Source of the DNA: Budorcas taxicolor
Taxonomy: Eukaryota > Chordata > Mammalia > Artiodactyla > Bovidae
Assembly: GCF_023091745.1 (NCBI RefSeq)
Contig: NC_068925.1
Span: 4,588,001 to 4,652,000 of the forward strand
Reading direction: 5' to 3'
DNA length: 64,000 nt
Positions within the stretch are counted from its first letter, which is position 1. The number at the start of each line of letters is the position of its first letter. The notes under the pieces were generated by a model. That model saw nothing but the letters and a program-made list of their open reading frames with translations, had not been told where the DNA came from and searched no databases. This document shows, in pieces, positions 1 to 11,935 of the stretch. The position numbers and the translations under genes were made by a program.

Positions 1-623
1 CTTTCTGTGGATAAACCAGAGCTGAGGGTAACACCGCCAAGAAAGAGAAGAGGAAAGGCAGGGAGGGGTTTGTCTTTCTCAGGCTCGGACTCTCACTCCT
101 TGCCAAGGGCAGTCTTTCCAGAGAGAGTCACAGATCACGGAGTCAGAGCTAGATGGACCTTCTTGATGGCAGGACTAAGGCCCAGTGAAAAGGAAGGGCT
201 TTCCCAAAGCCGCAGGGACACGGGACCAGAACTCAGAGTCCTTGACCCCTTTCTTTGACCCTTCCTGTCCCCGCTGGTCCACAAGCAGTTCCCTCTGCCT
301 CCTGGGGGCAGGGGGCTGGCTGCTTCTGCCTGCTTCCACCCCAGAGAGCCAGCAGCCCGGCCTCACAGAAAAGACCCCCGCCCAGGCGTCCAGGAGTGTG
401 GGCCCACGCTGGCATCCTGGCCCAGCACCACCCTGCCCCTCTGCCTTAGAGAAGTGTCCTCTCTTGGCCTCAGCTTCCCCTGCAGACCTGGCCAGACAGG
501 CCAGCAAGTGAGGGCTGTCTGGGTCATCCTGGGGTCCGGCCCTCTGGAGGCCCTCTCCCTTCCGGCCGGGGTGTGGGTGGCACTGAGTGGGCTGGCTCTG
601 ATCCTCCATCTCTCCCCGTCCAG
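1..623 (+). other. NFASC: NFASC last intron (3' part)
   Basis: This is GC-rich non-coding sequence ending in a polypyrimidine stretch and a CAG acceptor at 621-623, directly before the recognisable NFASC terminal exon. I found no second NFASC exon here: the segment that precedes the terminal exon in the human protein (ending in a GSFDY-like run) is not encoded in 1-623, so it must lie upstream of the window. Open frames crossing this stretch on both strands are GC-rich chance ORFs. Confidence 0.8.
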
Positions 624-855
624 TGACGAGGACAACAAGCCCCTGCAGGGCAGCCAGACGTCCCTGGACGGCACCGTCAAGCAGCAGGAGAGCGACGACA
701 GCCTGGTGGATTATGGCGAGGGCGGCGAGGGCCAGTTCAACGAGGACGGCTCCTTCATCGGCCAGTACACGGTCAAGAAGGACAGGGAGGAGACGGAGGG
801 CAACGAGAGCTCGGAGGCCACGTCTCCGGTCAACGCCATCTATTCTCTGGCCTAG
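624..855 (+). CDS. NFASC: Neurofascin, C-terminal exon (partial gene)
   Basis: This is the last coding exon of neurofascin, an L1-family transmembrane adhesion protein that clusters sodium channels at axon initial segments and nodes (neuronal form) and forms paranodal junctions (glial form). Only the cytoplasmic tail lies in the window. The exon follows a CAG acceptor and supplies the third base of a serine codon. It then reads about 77 codons beginning DEDNKPLQ and ending SPVNAIYSLA before TAG at 853-855. The FIGQY ankyrin-binding motif is intact (about 756-770). In this family, phosphorylation of its tyrosine releases ankyrin. The acidic, serine-rich flanks (QQESDDSLVDYGEGGEG) and the C-terminal -SLA are as in human, with conservative changes such as Val for Ile in SLDGTVKQQ. 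Everything upstream (Ig, FNIII and transmembrane parts) is outside the window. Identification by remembered family sequence is very secure. Confidence 0.97.
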
Positions 856-3800
856 CGGAGCCTTGCAGGCACGACCGCTACTCTGCAAGCAGGAGGGGAG
901 AGGGGAGAGAGCCGCTGCAGACCTGCCCCAGAGCCGCCACCACCTTCAGGGACGGGGGACAGCGTGAGAGGCTGCCCAGCTGTGAGGGCCGGCGACCGTC
1001 CAGCCGGCCGCAAGCCCCCTCCCGGTGACCCCCCGGTGCCCACCGTGGGCAAGCTGCTGCCTCGGCTCAGCTCCGCCGGGGGGAGCCCCGGTCTCTCGCT
1101 CAGCCCCACGGTCACCCCAGGCCTCCGCCCACTGCCCGCCCCGACCTCCACACACACACTCACCAGGTTTCCGCTGGTTACAGTCCTTCTCGTTGTCTCT
1201 GTTTTTGCTGTGAGTCTTACCCCTCCAGACCCAACATGTCCATTTTCTTTTCCTTTTGAAGAAATGTCCCTGAAAAAAAGAAACGATAGGCGGATTCTCC
1301 CCCAGGAAACTGCAAAGATAAGCAAAAAGGATTGATCTGTAAGCGAACGTACAGAAGAGCTGTAGTATTCAAACCGCTGCTGGGCCCATGTATTTCCCAA
1401 GGATGCCTTTCTCTTCACACGCCTCCCCCGGCCCCCAACCCCTCCACCTCAACCTTGTCAGCTGCTGAGCTGGGCTTGGCGCCTTTCTGGGAAACGACAG
1501 TATTTTTGGCAGGGAGGGAGAGGGGGTCAGGCCTCCTCACCTGGCTCTGGTTCAGCTGTGGGGGTGGGCTTACCTCTTGCTCCTCGCTCTCACCCTGCCC
1601 CTTGCTCTGGAGTGTCCGAGACAAAAGCTGTGCTGCCTGAAGGCCTCTGAGGAACAGGAGTGGGCACCAAGGCGAAGGACTTGTACCCCAAGCAGAAGGA
1701 AGCCAGGCGTCTGGTCCCTGGGGAGCCGTGCCCACCTCAAGAGAGAAGGGAAGGGCTGGGTTTGGACTGCCTTCCTCCTCATCAGTGAGACTCAGGCTGT
1801 GGGGCAGAGGACCACGCCCCCCGCATCCAGGGTGGGGACTGCCCCCCACTGGGTCAGCGTCTGTGCTGCTGCCCCCAGGAGATGGACCGCACGATGCAAA
1901 GACTGTGCTGGTGTGCCTGGGGGTGGATCTGCACTCCCCTTGCCTGTCTGGCAGGTAGCCTCTCCTCGGTCGGCTCTGTCGGCTCTGTGTGACGGTGAAT
2001 CTGGTGTTTTATGGTGTGTGCATGGGGCGCAGCTACCCCCAGGACCGAGCCTGCTTGTCCGTTCCTTAGGGTGTTCACGATCAGGAGCCCCCGCAGGACC
2101 GTGGGACCTGGTGCTGCAGAGCTGGGCCTGGCAGGGCTCTCCGTATGCCTTACGCAGCTCTGACCTGTCCCTGCAGTCCCCAGCTCCGCAGCCCTTCCCT
2201 GCAAGCCTTGAAGCCTCCAGTGACACCTGTCTCGAGAGCGGGGTGGCCTATGCAAGCATCCCAGCAGAACCCGAAGCAGCCACTCAAAACGTGCCCCAGA
2301 TGGAGACACTCGAAGACCTGCGGTTCTCAGAGACCCAGGGCTCTGCCTTCATCCTCCCCACCTATTCCATTTTGAAACCAAAGGTACCTAGCCTCAGAGA
2401 GAGATCTTGAGCCTAAGGATAGCCCTTCAGCTGTTGCTGCAGCTAGAGTTGCTTTTAGGAGAGAGGAGCTGACCCCCAGAGTGGACTGCCTGCCACAGAC
2501 ACAGCCTCCGCCGGGAGCCTCCAGCTACTTGCCAGGGCACCTGGGCCGGAGCAGCACTGTGTTCTTCAGAGACCTTATTTAAGCCTCGTTTGCCACATGT
2601 TTAAGCCACAAAGGTATTAGCAATGCTTGAGTCACTTACTGGTCAGTTGAAGGTCAAGCCCCTAGACACGTGTACTCTGCAGATAAGAAAAGGTAGCCCT
2701 GAGCTGTGCCAGCTGTGCTGTTTGAACCGAAGGGCAGGCAGCTCTCCACTGGCCCAGGCCGCAGGAGGTGTGTGGGCAGGAGGCCTGGGCGGGCTCTCGC
2801 TAGAGGGACAGGGTGACCGGCAGGGGCTGAGGAGCTAGCTCAGGGGCGCCTTCCCGGGCATTCACCTCCCACCTGCCTGGATGCCGCTGGGCATTCCCGG
2901 AGCCTGGGCAGGGAATGGCAGGGAGGTGTGCCTGTGAGCTGGATTTCTGGGGAACACTCTGGATGTGAGCAGAGCGGTTGTTACTCAGGCCTTCACTCCA
3001 CATCACACTGGCCGCACTCGCTGCGCGGGAAGCAAGCTCTGCGAGCAGGGTGAACGGTGAGCTGTCCTCACACCATCCCCCTGCCTCAGGAAAGCCCTTC
3101 ACACGGCCGATGACGGGAAGGGGTTCTGCTCCCGGGGGCTCGGGGGGTGATGACCCCTCAGCCTGTCTCCATGTCCTGCCAGGCTTGCCCCCTCGTGTGT
3201 GAAGGCAGTGCCACCAGCCCCCTTGTGCACTGTTGTGCTGAGAGCCACATACCACGTGACCGCCGCCCTCCTGGCAGGTGGGGCCCAGGTTGACTCCGAT
3301 CGAAGACGGCAGGGGCCCAGAGGGCTGTGTGGGCTGCAGGGTTAGGCCGAGGAGAGTGCATCTTCCGTGGAGCCCGCGCCAGAGCCCACCTAGCTCAGCT
3401 GGAGGGCAGCATTGTCCAGCGCTCCCTGCCAAGCAGGGTGCTCAAGAGCCACCCCAAACATACCCACCGCAATGCCAGGAGAGCTCCACCACTGGTGCTT
3501 CGGCCTGCCTGGCCAGGGGCAGGGGAGGGGGTGGAAGTGTAGGCCGTTCCGGCTCCGGAAATCCCCAGCCTGAGCCCCCGTCCAACCGCGGGGCTCAGCC
3601 ATGGCGCCTCCTGCTCTCAGCTGTCCGTCCGTCCCTCTGTGCCGCAGATGCTTAGGAGCAGCTGGCCTGAGCCCTGGAGACCGCGGTGATGGGCAGCCGC
3701 GGCCCCTGTCCTCAGCACGAAGCCTTGTGACAGGCGGTGGTGACGGGAGCGCTCTGGTGCTCAAGCCACCCGTGGCTGCAGGTTGAAGGGAGGGTCCTTG

Positions 3801-5424
3801 CAGGGACAGCTCGCTTACCCAGGCTGGGCCGGACGGGAGCGGTCCTCCCGGGCCGCTCTGCGCCGCGCTTGGGGCAGGCTGCTTGACTGGCCTGTATTTC
3901 GGTGCCTCTGTCTCCCCTAGTCAGTCCCTCCTCTGAAAACCTGTCCCCACAGAGGGGCATGTGCCCAGCTAAAGGACCGGGTGCCAGTCTCTAGGGAGCA
4001 CACGCCTGCAGGACCGGGGGGCAGTGCTTGCTCCTTGGCCAGGGTCGTGGTGAACAGGCCCCTTCGCCCCTTGCCTTGCTTTTGAGGAAATGGTTGAGCT
4101 TACGCTTGTCCCCTGGCCATCGCCTTGGCCCCCTTCCCAGCAAGTCCCGAGGCCTAGAGAAACGTTCACCTGTCCGAGAGGCTGCCGGGGTCGGGACTGC
4201 TCTCCCCACGAGGACATCTGTGGCCTGGGCCCAGAGAGTACCCTCGTGGTTTCCCTGAACACAATTAGCCTTAGAAGAGGGCTGGAGACAGATCCGTGGA
4301 TGTCTGTGGCTTTTCCAGCCAAGAGAGGGCCTCCCCTGCTCACACTCAGCACCCGCACGGACGTGCACACGCAGCAGGCCGAGGCTCCGTCACCAGGTAG
4401 CGCTTTCAGGAAGAGCAGTACAGAGCGTGACCTTGTCTGGAAGAGGCTGAGTCCACTCCCAGATGCGGAGATGAAGTGTGAAGGGCTGTGGGGAAGTGTG
4501 TTGGAAGTGTCAGGGCAGTGGTAGGAGGCTGCCCATGCCGGACCCCGTCTGGGCAATTCCTGTGGGCAAACCCAGGACAGAGTCTGATCCAAAGGAAAAG
4601 GAGTTCTCCCTGGGAACAGCATAGGCCGCAGCTCTCCAAGGCTCCTGGAGCCCTCTGCAGGGCCAGGGCCAAGTCACAGAGCATCCCCAAAAGCCGTGTG
4701 ACGAGAGCGGTAGGGGTTTCCCACCCTCGCCATGGGGGTTTCCCACCCTTGCCTCGGTCTCTGCGAGGCTGCCCCGCTAAGGGCTGAAGAGCGCCTTCCT
4801 GGCCTCTGAGCTCGGGGGCGGGAGGGCATCTCCATGGGAGGACGCAGCACACGCCCCGTCTGTGATGCCTTGATCACTCCGCCAGCAGCACGTACACCCC
4901 GGCCCGTGCTGTGATTCAGTCCCTGGGAAAGAAACCTCCCTGCAGATCCTGTTTGATCACTAGGTGGGGGGCTTAAGAGGTGCATAGAGGGAGATCCTTG
5001 ATTAAAATAAATCAGAGGCGTCAACAAATAAAGCAAAGAGCTTGAAATTACAGGAGGACCCTCAGTGGCCTTTGCAGAGCCCAACTCCTGGGCAGCCCCT
5101 CTTTAGGACAGGCAGGGGCAACCTGTGGGAGTTCACGCTGAACTATGGCTGTGCGCAGCCTGCCCAGCTTACCCTCCCACCACTACTGAGAACGGGTTCT
5201 GAGAGGGGATGGGGAAGGGAGGACAGCCATCCAGGGAAGCCGCCAGACCCCACTACACGGCGTCTCAAGCCAAAACCAGTGCCCCATGCTGGTCTATTAG
5301 TGTTAAGTGGTAGTTTCATCATAATAAGGATGGAAGTGAAATAGGTACAAAGGTGTCTAGCTTAAACAGGATCAGATTTCAGCATGCATGGGAACCACAG
5401 AGCTGATCTGATTGAAATGACTCA

Positions 5425-5560
5425 TTGTACGGTAAAATCCAGAGAGGGGAAGGGACTGTCTGTGGTCACACAGCTGGTAAATCGAGGTGAGGTCCAGCCT
5501 TGAACTCGGGCCCTCTGACTCCTTGTCCAGTGTTCCTTCATCTCAGCACAGCTGGAAACA
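5425..5560 (-). repeat. MIR-like ancient SINE relic
   Basis: The stretch reads as a reversed MIR: 'agagaggggaagggac', a hydrophobic run with 'gtcacacagctggtaaat', then 'ggtccagccttgaactcggg'. It is heavily diverged, as expected for this pre-eutherian family. Boundaries are approximate. Confidence 0.6.
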
Positions 5561-6727
5561 GCGGTGTTCCCACCTTGGACACAGTGATGTTACTTAAGAG
5601 CTGGCCCACATTGTTTTCTGCTTCTCCCACATGCCCTTATACCTCCAAAAATGAAATCACAGGATTTTTCTGAGTCCCAGGTCAGTCAGTCTGCCAGCCC
5701 GTGGTGAACCGGTTGTGCTGTTCAGGAGAAGAGGGACCAGCTGATTGGTGTTTGTCACCACGAAGCTCTCCCCTCAGGTGGCATCTCTTGCCTCATGATG
5801 CATCGGGCCCCCAGCATACTGCATCCCTGCAAGAGGGGCCTGGGGGGCTCTGTCCCCTCCACCCTGGCTGCAGGGCGCTGAGGGGGAGCAGGGCCGTGGA
5901 AGTTCTGCCCCTGGATCCGCCAGGCTGGAGGGCAGCACGTGCAAAGACTTCAGTGAAGCAATAAACACAAAACTCTGGGAGAAGAAATCCGGAGTTTTGT
6001 GCACGTCTCTTGTTTCTCTTTCAAAGAGGATGCAGGTTGGATGACTGCCCTGCTCTCCTTTCTGACTCCCAGATTCAGTGTCCTCATCAGCTGTCCCCGC
6101 CCAGCTCCCAGCCTGTGCCAGCCTCGCGCCCTCCTGCTCTGAGCACCGGTCTGTCCTGCCCCTCCCTCCCCAACACTGGGCCCCAGGGACCTCTGGCCCT
6201 GCAGCCTCCCCAGCACACACATTTTCCAGTTTGTTCCATTCAGCAGGGAAATCTTTTCCAAATGTCTCCATCCCTTCCCACATACCCACACACCCACAAG
6301 TTGGCCTGATCTTTTTTTTCCCATTGGTTAAATATTTTAACTCACCAAGGCACACCTTGTTTTAACCCCTCTCACATCGTGTTCTTTCCTTTTTTCGAGT
6401 TATTTTGCATTAACCAACGTTGTCAGTGACAGATGCGTATCTGAGGGTGTCATACTCGACCTTCAGCAGGGAAGGCTTCTGGGCCATAGAGGACCATCTA
6501 ATACGTGGACTTATAGACTGACTGCATGAGCAATGGAAAGGCCAAATTATTCAGAATTTTTTTTTGAATCACTGTAAAAAAAAAACTGATTTCTTTTGTA
6601 TAGAGAACACTAAACGTATAATAAAAGTTGTTCACAATGGACTCTGGCCATGTAATTTGTTCAATTTCCTTAGTTGGTGTCTAGAAGAGGGATGTTTGGG
6701 GGTTAATGACAGAAATGAGTCACAGGG

Positions 6728-6978
6728 GCCATCCCTGGTGGTCCAGTGGTTATGAATCCACCTACCGATGCAGGGGACACAGATCTGACGCCTGGTCCAG
6801 GAAGATCCCACGTGCTGCAGGGCAACTAAGCCTGTGCTCCACTTCTGCCGGCCAAACCCCAGAGCCTGCACTCCGCGACGAGAAGGCCCACCCCCACCCA
6901 GTGAGACCCACAACAATGAACACCCGGTACAGCCAAAGTACATTTTAAAAGAATAAAAATGAAATTGTATATAAAAAG
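6728..6978 (+). mobile_element. CHR-type tRNA-derived SINE, + orientation
   Basis: The element starts with 'ccatccctggtggtccagtgg', carries the body typical of cetartiodactyl CHR-type SINEs (agatcccacgtgctgcaggg, caactaagcctgtgc) and ends in an A-rich tail. It is flanked by a 15-bp target-site duplication, AAATGAGTCACAGGG at 6713-6727 and AAATGAATCATAGGG at 6979-6993, with two mismatches. It lies inside the presumed NFASC 3' UTR and faces another copy at 7057-7204. Confidence 0.85.
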
Positions 6979-7056
6979 AAATGAATCATAGGGTTTTTCA
7001 TGGGCGTTAGGCAGCATACACACAGAACTCTGTGATAGCAGCCTCTCTCTTTTCTT

Positions 7057-7204
7057 CATTTGGCTGCACTGAGTCAGTGGCGGAACGTGGGCGCTCCGAT
7101 CTTCATAGCAGCGTGCAGGATCTAGTTCTGTGACCAGGGATTGATCCCAGGCCTCCTGCATGCAGAATGTAAAGTCTTAGCCACTGGACCACCAGGGCAG
7201 TCCC
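7057..7204 (-). mobile_element. CHR-type SINE, - orientation
   Basis: The sequence runs from 'tttggctgcactgag' through 'gaccagggattgatccc' to 'ccactggaccaccagggcagtccc', which is the reverse complement of the left part of a CHR-type SINE. It is inverted relative to the copy 80 bp upstream, so the two could pair in RNA. Confidence 0.85.
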
Positions 7205-7542
7205 ACCAGCCCCCGTGTTGAAGTTGGTCATATCCTGGAAAACTCACTGGCACAGTCTGTGTTTTCAGCGTAGACGGAGAGGCACGGAAGCATGCTCGGT
7301 TGTGGAGACACTGCTGACTCCCTGCAGCTGCGCGCCTGCTGCTGCACCCCCGCCTCTAGAGGAGCGCCGGGCCCGGGGGTGGGGAGTGGGGCGCGGGGGG
7401 CACGAGGAGTGACTGCTGGCCACTCCGCCCGCGCAGCCCTGCCCTGAGATGGAAGAGCTCCATCACATGCCTGGCCTGATATCTGCTGCAATGTAATATT
7501 GTTGAATTTTAATACTTAATATTAAATACTGTGGAAAGAATG

Positions 7543-7548
7543 AATAAA
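7543..7548 (+). terminator. NFASC: Candidate NFASC poly(A) signal
   Basis: AATAAA lies in an AT-rich context after a long gene-free stretch that starts at the NFASC stop codon. Of the AATAAA hexamers between 856 and 7560 it has the most UTR-end-like surroundings, but this is inference only. The hexamers at 5006, 5027 and 5960 are alternatives. Confidence 0.35.
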
Positions 7549-7699
7549 ACTGCTTACGATGCACCAAAAGCCCCTCCTAATAGACTCAGAGGCTGTCTGT
7601 GGCACAGGGAGCCCAGGGCTAGTGTTCTGCGACAACCTGGAGGGGTGGACGGGGTGGGACGAGGGGGGGAGATTGAAGAGGAAGCGGCATAAGCATACT

Positions 7700-7790
7700 T
7701 AGGGCCGATTCACGTTGGCGTATGGCAGAAACCATCACAATATTGTAAAGTAGTTATCCTCCAATTAAAAATAAAATTAGATTGGAAACA
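7700..7790 (+). mobile_element. L1 3'-end fragment
   Basis: The string around 'cacaatattgtaaagtag' and 'ttatcctccaattaaa' is the conserved extreme 3' end of ruminant L1 elements, followed by an A-rich tail. Only the terminal part is present, as in strong 5' truncation. Confidence 0.6.
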
Positions 7791-7799
7791 AGTAGACTC

Positions 7800-10735
7800 A
7801 AAGGAATATCAACCAATGAGCAAAGAGAGAAGGGAAGGAGCCAGAGGGGCCCCTGTTGGCGAGGAACATGGCTCCAGCCCCACCGCACCTCCTTTCCTTT
7901 GCTTTGGCTCACGGCAGCGCGCGTTTTCCCCGAGGAGCGGCTGCAGACCATCACCAGGCAGGGTGGATGGTGAGGGATGCACCCAGACTATGTCAGCCCC
8001 CTCCCTTTCCTCAGGACAGTGTGGGCATATAGCGGTTCTGCTTGTGCAGAAAAGTAACTAGTGGTTTATAGACAGTAATGGGAAATAGAGGCAAAAAGGT
8101 TCCCCTGCAAATGCAGACCCAAATCTCTGGGACAAAGAACCACCAAGTTCCAAGCAACTGGTATTTATTCTTTCCTCGGAAAAGATCATTGACTTGAGGA
8201 GTTACTGCTTCACTAGATTAAAATAAGAACGTATTTCCAGGTCTAGTTCCTTCTGAATAACTCATTGGGTTTATCACACACCACTTCTGAACTTCCCTGT
8301 GCACTTGTTCTAATGCGAGAAAGATCTTATCATTCTCAGGTTCACAAACTATCTCAGAAATTTGCTCCTTGTGTTCTTTTGCACTGTCCCCAGCGTTAGT
8401 CCGCGGCCTCATGCTGAACTGACAGTGTCCTTGCCAAGAGTGTTGCCTACTCCCTCTTGAAACTGTAGCCAAAAGATCTAAAACACAAATCTGACCATGT
8501 CACTCCTTTACTTGAAAACTTCAAGTTTGCTACAATAAGATAAAGTCTAAACTCCTTGGTTTGACATGTTAGATCTTTCATGATCTGACCCTTACCTCTG
8601 CAGTCTTATTTATTACTTTTACTATTCTTTGAGAGTCCCTTGGACTGCAAGGAGATCCAGTCCATTCTGAAGGAGATCAACCCTGGGATTTCTTTGGAGG
8701 GAATGATGCTGAAGCTGAAACTCCAGTACTTTGGCCACCTCATGCGAAGAGTTGACTCACTGGAAAAGACTCTGATGCTGGGAGGGATTGGGGGCAGTAG
8801 AAGAAAGGGACAACTGAGGATGACATGGCTGGATGGCATCACGGACTCGATGGATGTGAGTCTGAGTGAACTCCGGGAGATGGTGATGGACAGGGAGGCC
8901 TGGCGTGCTGCGATTCATGGGGTCGCAAAGAGTCGGACACGACTGAGCGACTGAACTGAACTGAACTATTCTTCACATATACCCTAAATTCTAGCCAGTT
9001 CAAGCTATTTCTAGTGCCTTTGACATGCAATTTCTCAGACTTCTCAATTTTGGCAATTTAATTCCCCTCAAAAAGCACCTATTAATAACTTTTTCTGGAC
9101 CAGTTAATGACATAAAATAAGTAGGATAGATTTCCAGTCCTCAGGAAACTCAGACTATCAAGGGAAATGGCCAGGTAAGCAAAAGCAATGTGACAATGTC
9201 CAGGACAACGGGGTAAATCAAACTGTGGATTCAATAAATGAATTATCATCAAAAGTTGGCAGGCTTGAAATACTCTCCTCTCAACTTTACAGACACCTAT
9301 CCAACCGGATAATTCATAATCTGATGCTCACAACCAGGCCTTGAAACACCTAATTCCAGGCTCTTTCATCTTTCCCAAATCTCTCTAACCACATTTCCCC
9401 TACAGACACATGCACACACACACACACAGAGAGCAGTCTGGTTAAGATTCCCTCTCTAAGCCCAGAACACCTATTTCACGTCTCTCCCGGGGGCTTAGTA
9501 TACAACACTTATTTTCTGCTTCTTTCACTAAATGATGAACAGCCTGAATTAATATCATTTTTTCACCTCTGTATCCGCAGGCCAGCCTGGCACACAGTAA
9601 GGACAGAATGACTATGGATGAATGAATGACACGGCTGTGCTTTTGAAGAAAAGAAATAGCCAGGTGAATTCGAAACTTTTGTGTCATCCTTTTGGATATT
9701 TGGATTTTGGACTTGGATATATTTGGGGGGTCCACTGGCCCATTTTTAGAGCAGGAGCCCCCACTCAAGAGCACAGAAGTAGAGAGATGAAGCAACTGTC
9801 TTACTCGAAGAACACGGACCTCGATTCAACTGAGTCCAAACAAAGAGAGGCCGGCCTCCCTTCAGAGCCCCCAGGGACCCCCAGAATATCTGTCATCCCT
9901 CATCCCCGTCTTCTGAAGGCTGTGCCTCCCAGCCCATTAGAAATGCTAATCCCCAGTGTGGAGCTGGATTAACTGACCCAGTGGGAGGGAGCGAGGCATC
10001 CTCCAATCTTTATTAAGAGTGAAGGCTATACCCCCTCTTGCCCAGCTGCCCCCGAAGGGATGGAATCTGGGAATTCGTTATGGTCCCTCTCATCAAGGCA
10101 GCCTCTACTGCTCAACACTGCATTAGGTGGGGGACGGGTGGGGGAGGGCCTATTTCAGCCTCCCTCTCCCCACTTAATGCATCAGAGCCCATTTGTTTGA
10201 TGTGGTTCCTGCCGAATTGCGGACCAGGCAGTGGGCCTCAGAGCAATTTGGAGCCACAGCTGCGGCCCAGCAGCCCCAGGTCCCAGCCCCCTCTCCCCTC
10301 CCCCACCCCCCCCCCACCCCCCCTCCACCCCAGAGCTTGCGGCTGTTGAGCCTCAGACCCTTAGCAAAGAAGCGCGGCTTTGTGTAGACAGGGATGGGTC
10401 TGCTAGGGTCCTGGGCAGGGTTCCATAGGAACTCATCCTATTCTCAACAGGAACTCAGCTTCAAGAGAACTAGGGAAGGGTGAGCTGTGGCTGGCAGGTG
10501 AGAGTAGATTACTATGAAACAAAACAAAACAAAATTACTGAGGAGATATTTAAAATCACAATTGCCCTCTAACAGGCCTGATTCCTACTAGTGGAGGGTC
10601 TGGGGCTGACCTGGGTGGAGCGTTCCCAGAGAGCAGTGAGGGAAGCCTGCATGACAGAGGGGGCAGGTCTGAGGACTCCGGAGCAATCCAGGGCAGGAGA
10701 CAGCTGCAGCGTGGCGACGGCAGGAGGAAGATGAG
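7800..10735. other. Intergenic DNA, no gene seen
   Basis: This AT-moderate intergenic sequence holds a 5'-truncated BovB copy (8633-8968), a short (CA)n near 9411-9428 and a C-run at about 10296-10332. No open frame has a family signature. I see nothing else interpretable. Confidence 0.6.
8633..8968 (+). mobile_element. BovB (RTE) LINE 3' end, 5'-truncated
   Basis: The frame from 8640 reads the BovB ORF C-terminus: LKLQYFGHLMRR, SLEKTLMLGGIGG, WLDGITDSMDVSLSELRE, then VAKSRTRLSD. It ends in the GAACTGAACT tail. The flanks 'actattctt' before and 'attcttc' after look like a short target-site duplication. This is only the last part of the element and is not a functional gene. Confidence 0.9.
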
Positions 10736-10740
10736 GGCGC

Positions 10741-11787
10741 GGTCCCAGAGGGTGGTCCCCGACCAGCAGTGGGCTCAGGGTATGGTGCCCGGACCAGCAG
10801 TGGTCCCAGAGTGTGGTCCCCGGACCAGCAGTGGTCCCAGGGTGTGGTCCCCGGACCAGCAGTGGTCTCAGGGTGTGGTCCCCGGACCAGCAGTGGTCTC
10901 AGAGAGTGGTCCCCGACCAGCAGTGGTCTCAGGGTATGGTCCTAGACCAGCAGTGGTCTCAGAGTGTGGTCCCTGGACCAGCAGTGGTCTCAGGGTATGG
11001 TCCTTAGACCAGCAGTGGTCCCAGGGTGTGGTCCCCGGACCAGCAGTGGTCTCAGGGTGTGGTCCCCGGACCAGCAGTGGTCTCAGGGTATGGTCCTAGA
11101 CCAGCAGTGGTCTCAGAGTGTGGTCCCCGGACCAGCAGTGATCTCAGAGTGTGGTCCCTGACCAGCAGTGGTCTCAGGGTGTGGTCCCCGACCAGCAGTG
11201 GTCTCAGGGTGTGGTCCCCGGACCAGCAGTGGTCCCAGGGTGTGGTCCCTGACCAGCAGTGATCTCAGGGTGTGGTCCCCGACCAGCAGTGGTCTCAGAG
11301 TGTGGTCCCCGGACCAGCAGTGATCTCAGAGTGTGGTCCCCGACCAGCAGTGATCTCAGGGTGTGGTCCCCGACCAGCAGTGATCTCAGGGTGTGGTCCC
11401 CGGACCAGCAGTGGTCCCAGGGTGTGGTCCCTAGACCAGCAGTGGTATAAGTGTGTGGTCCTCAGACCAGCAGTGGTCTCAGGGTGTGGTCCCCGGACCA
11501 GCAGTGGTCCCCAAGGGTGGCCCCCGGACCAGCAGTGGTATCAGAGTGTGGTTCCCAGACCAGCAGTGGTTTCAGAGTGTGGTCCTTGGACCAGCGCTGA
11601 TTTCAGGGTGTGGTCCTTAGACCAGCAGTGATATCAGAGTGTGGTCCCTTGACCAGCACTGGTCTCAGGGTGTGGTCCCTGGACCAGCAGTGGTCTCAGA
11701 GTGTGGCTCTTAGACCAGCAGTGGTTTCAGAGTGTGGTCCCTGGACCAGCGGTGGTCTCAGAGTGTGGTTCTTAGACCAGCAGTGAT
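10741..11787. repeat. 31-bp minisatellite (34 units), MER20-derived
   Basis: About 34 head-to-tail units average 31 bp, with 30-bp variants where one G is missing. The core is 'gtggtctcagggtgtggtcc' followed by 'ccggaccagca'. Because 31 is not a multiple of three, every + frame stays open across parts of the array and encodes meaningless 31-residue periodic peptides. Distal units (after about 11430) are more diverged. The unit matches, from memory, the first 32 bp or so of MER20, and the array runs directly into what looks like the rest of a MER20 element (11788-11935). Confidence 0.95.
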
Positions 11788-11935
11788 AGGATCACCTGGG
11801 AGCAGTAGGATCACCTGCAGAAATGCAGATTTCTTGCCCCGCTCCCATATACTGCCTCAGAAACTCTGGAATATGTGTTTTAACAAACCCTCGAGGCAGA
11901 CTGATGCTTGAGGACCCCTAGATTAGAGGATCCAC
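11788..11935 (+). mobile_element. MER20-like hAT (Charlie) relic body
   Basis: 'gatcacctgggagcag', 'cagaaatgcagatttcttg', 'cctcagaaactctgg', 'tgtgttttaacaaaccctc' and 'tgatgcttgaggacccc' follow in the order of the MER20 consensus as I recall it. The left terminal repeat is represented by the adjoining minisatellite units rather than by a single copy. Confidence 0.7.

Larger units (their letters stand above)
856..7560 (+). other. NFASC: Presumed NFASC 3' UTR
   Basis: No coding sequence follows the NFASC stop for more than 25 kb, and NFASC mRNAs are known to have a 3' UTR of several kilobases. The segment is GC-rich to about 4.9 kb and then AT-richer. Candidate AATAAA signals lie at 5006-5011, 5027-5032, 5960-5965 and 7543-7548. 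The last sits in a typical mRNA-end context (AT-rich, then AATAAAACTGC) and would give a UTR of about 6.7 kb, including roughly 0.4 kb of ruminant SINE. The true end cannot be fixed from sequence alone. A MIR-like relic lies at about 5425-5560 and an inverted SINE pair at 6728-7204. Confidence 0.5.

Noticed and set aside
175..888. 237-codon - strand frame at the window start
   Set aside because: It is antisense to the NFASC terminal exon and its intron, with no family features. The + strand NFASC reading is unambiguous.
10731..11631. Overlapping + frames of 60-122 codons across the minisatellite, and a CRISPR-like look
   Set aside because: The unit is 31 bp, so all frames stay open by periodicity. 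The peptides are pure repeats. Units abut with no unique spacers, so this is not a CRISPR array.
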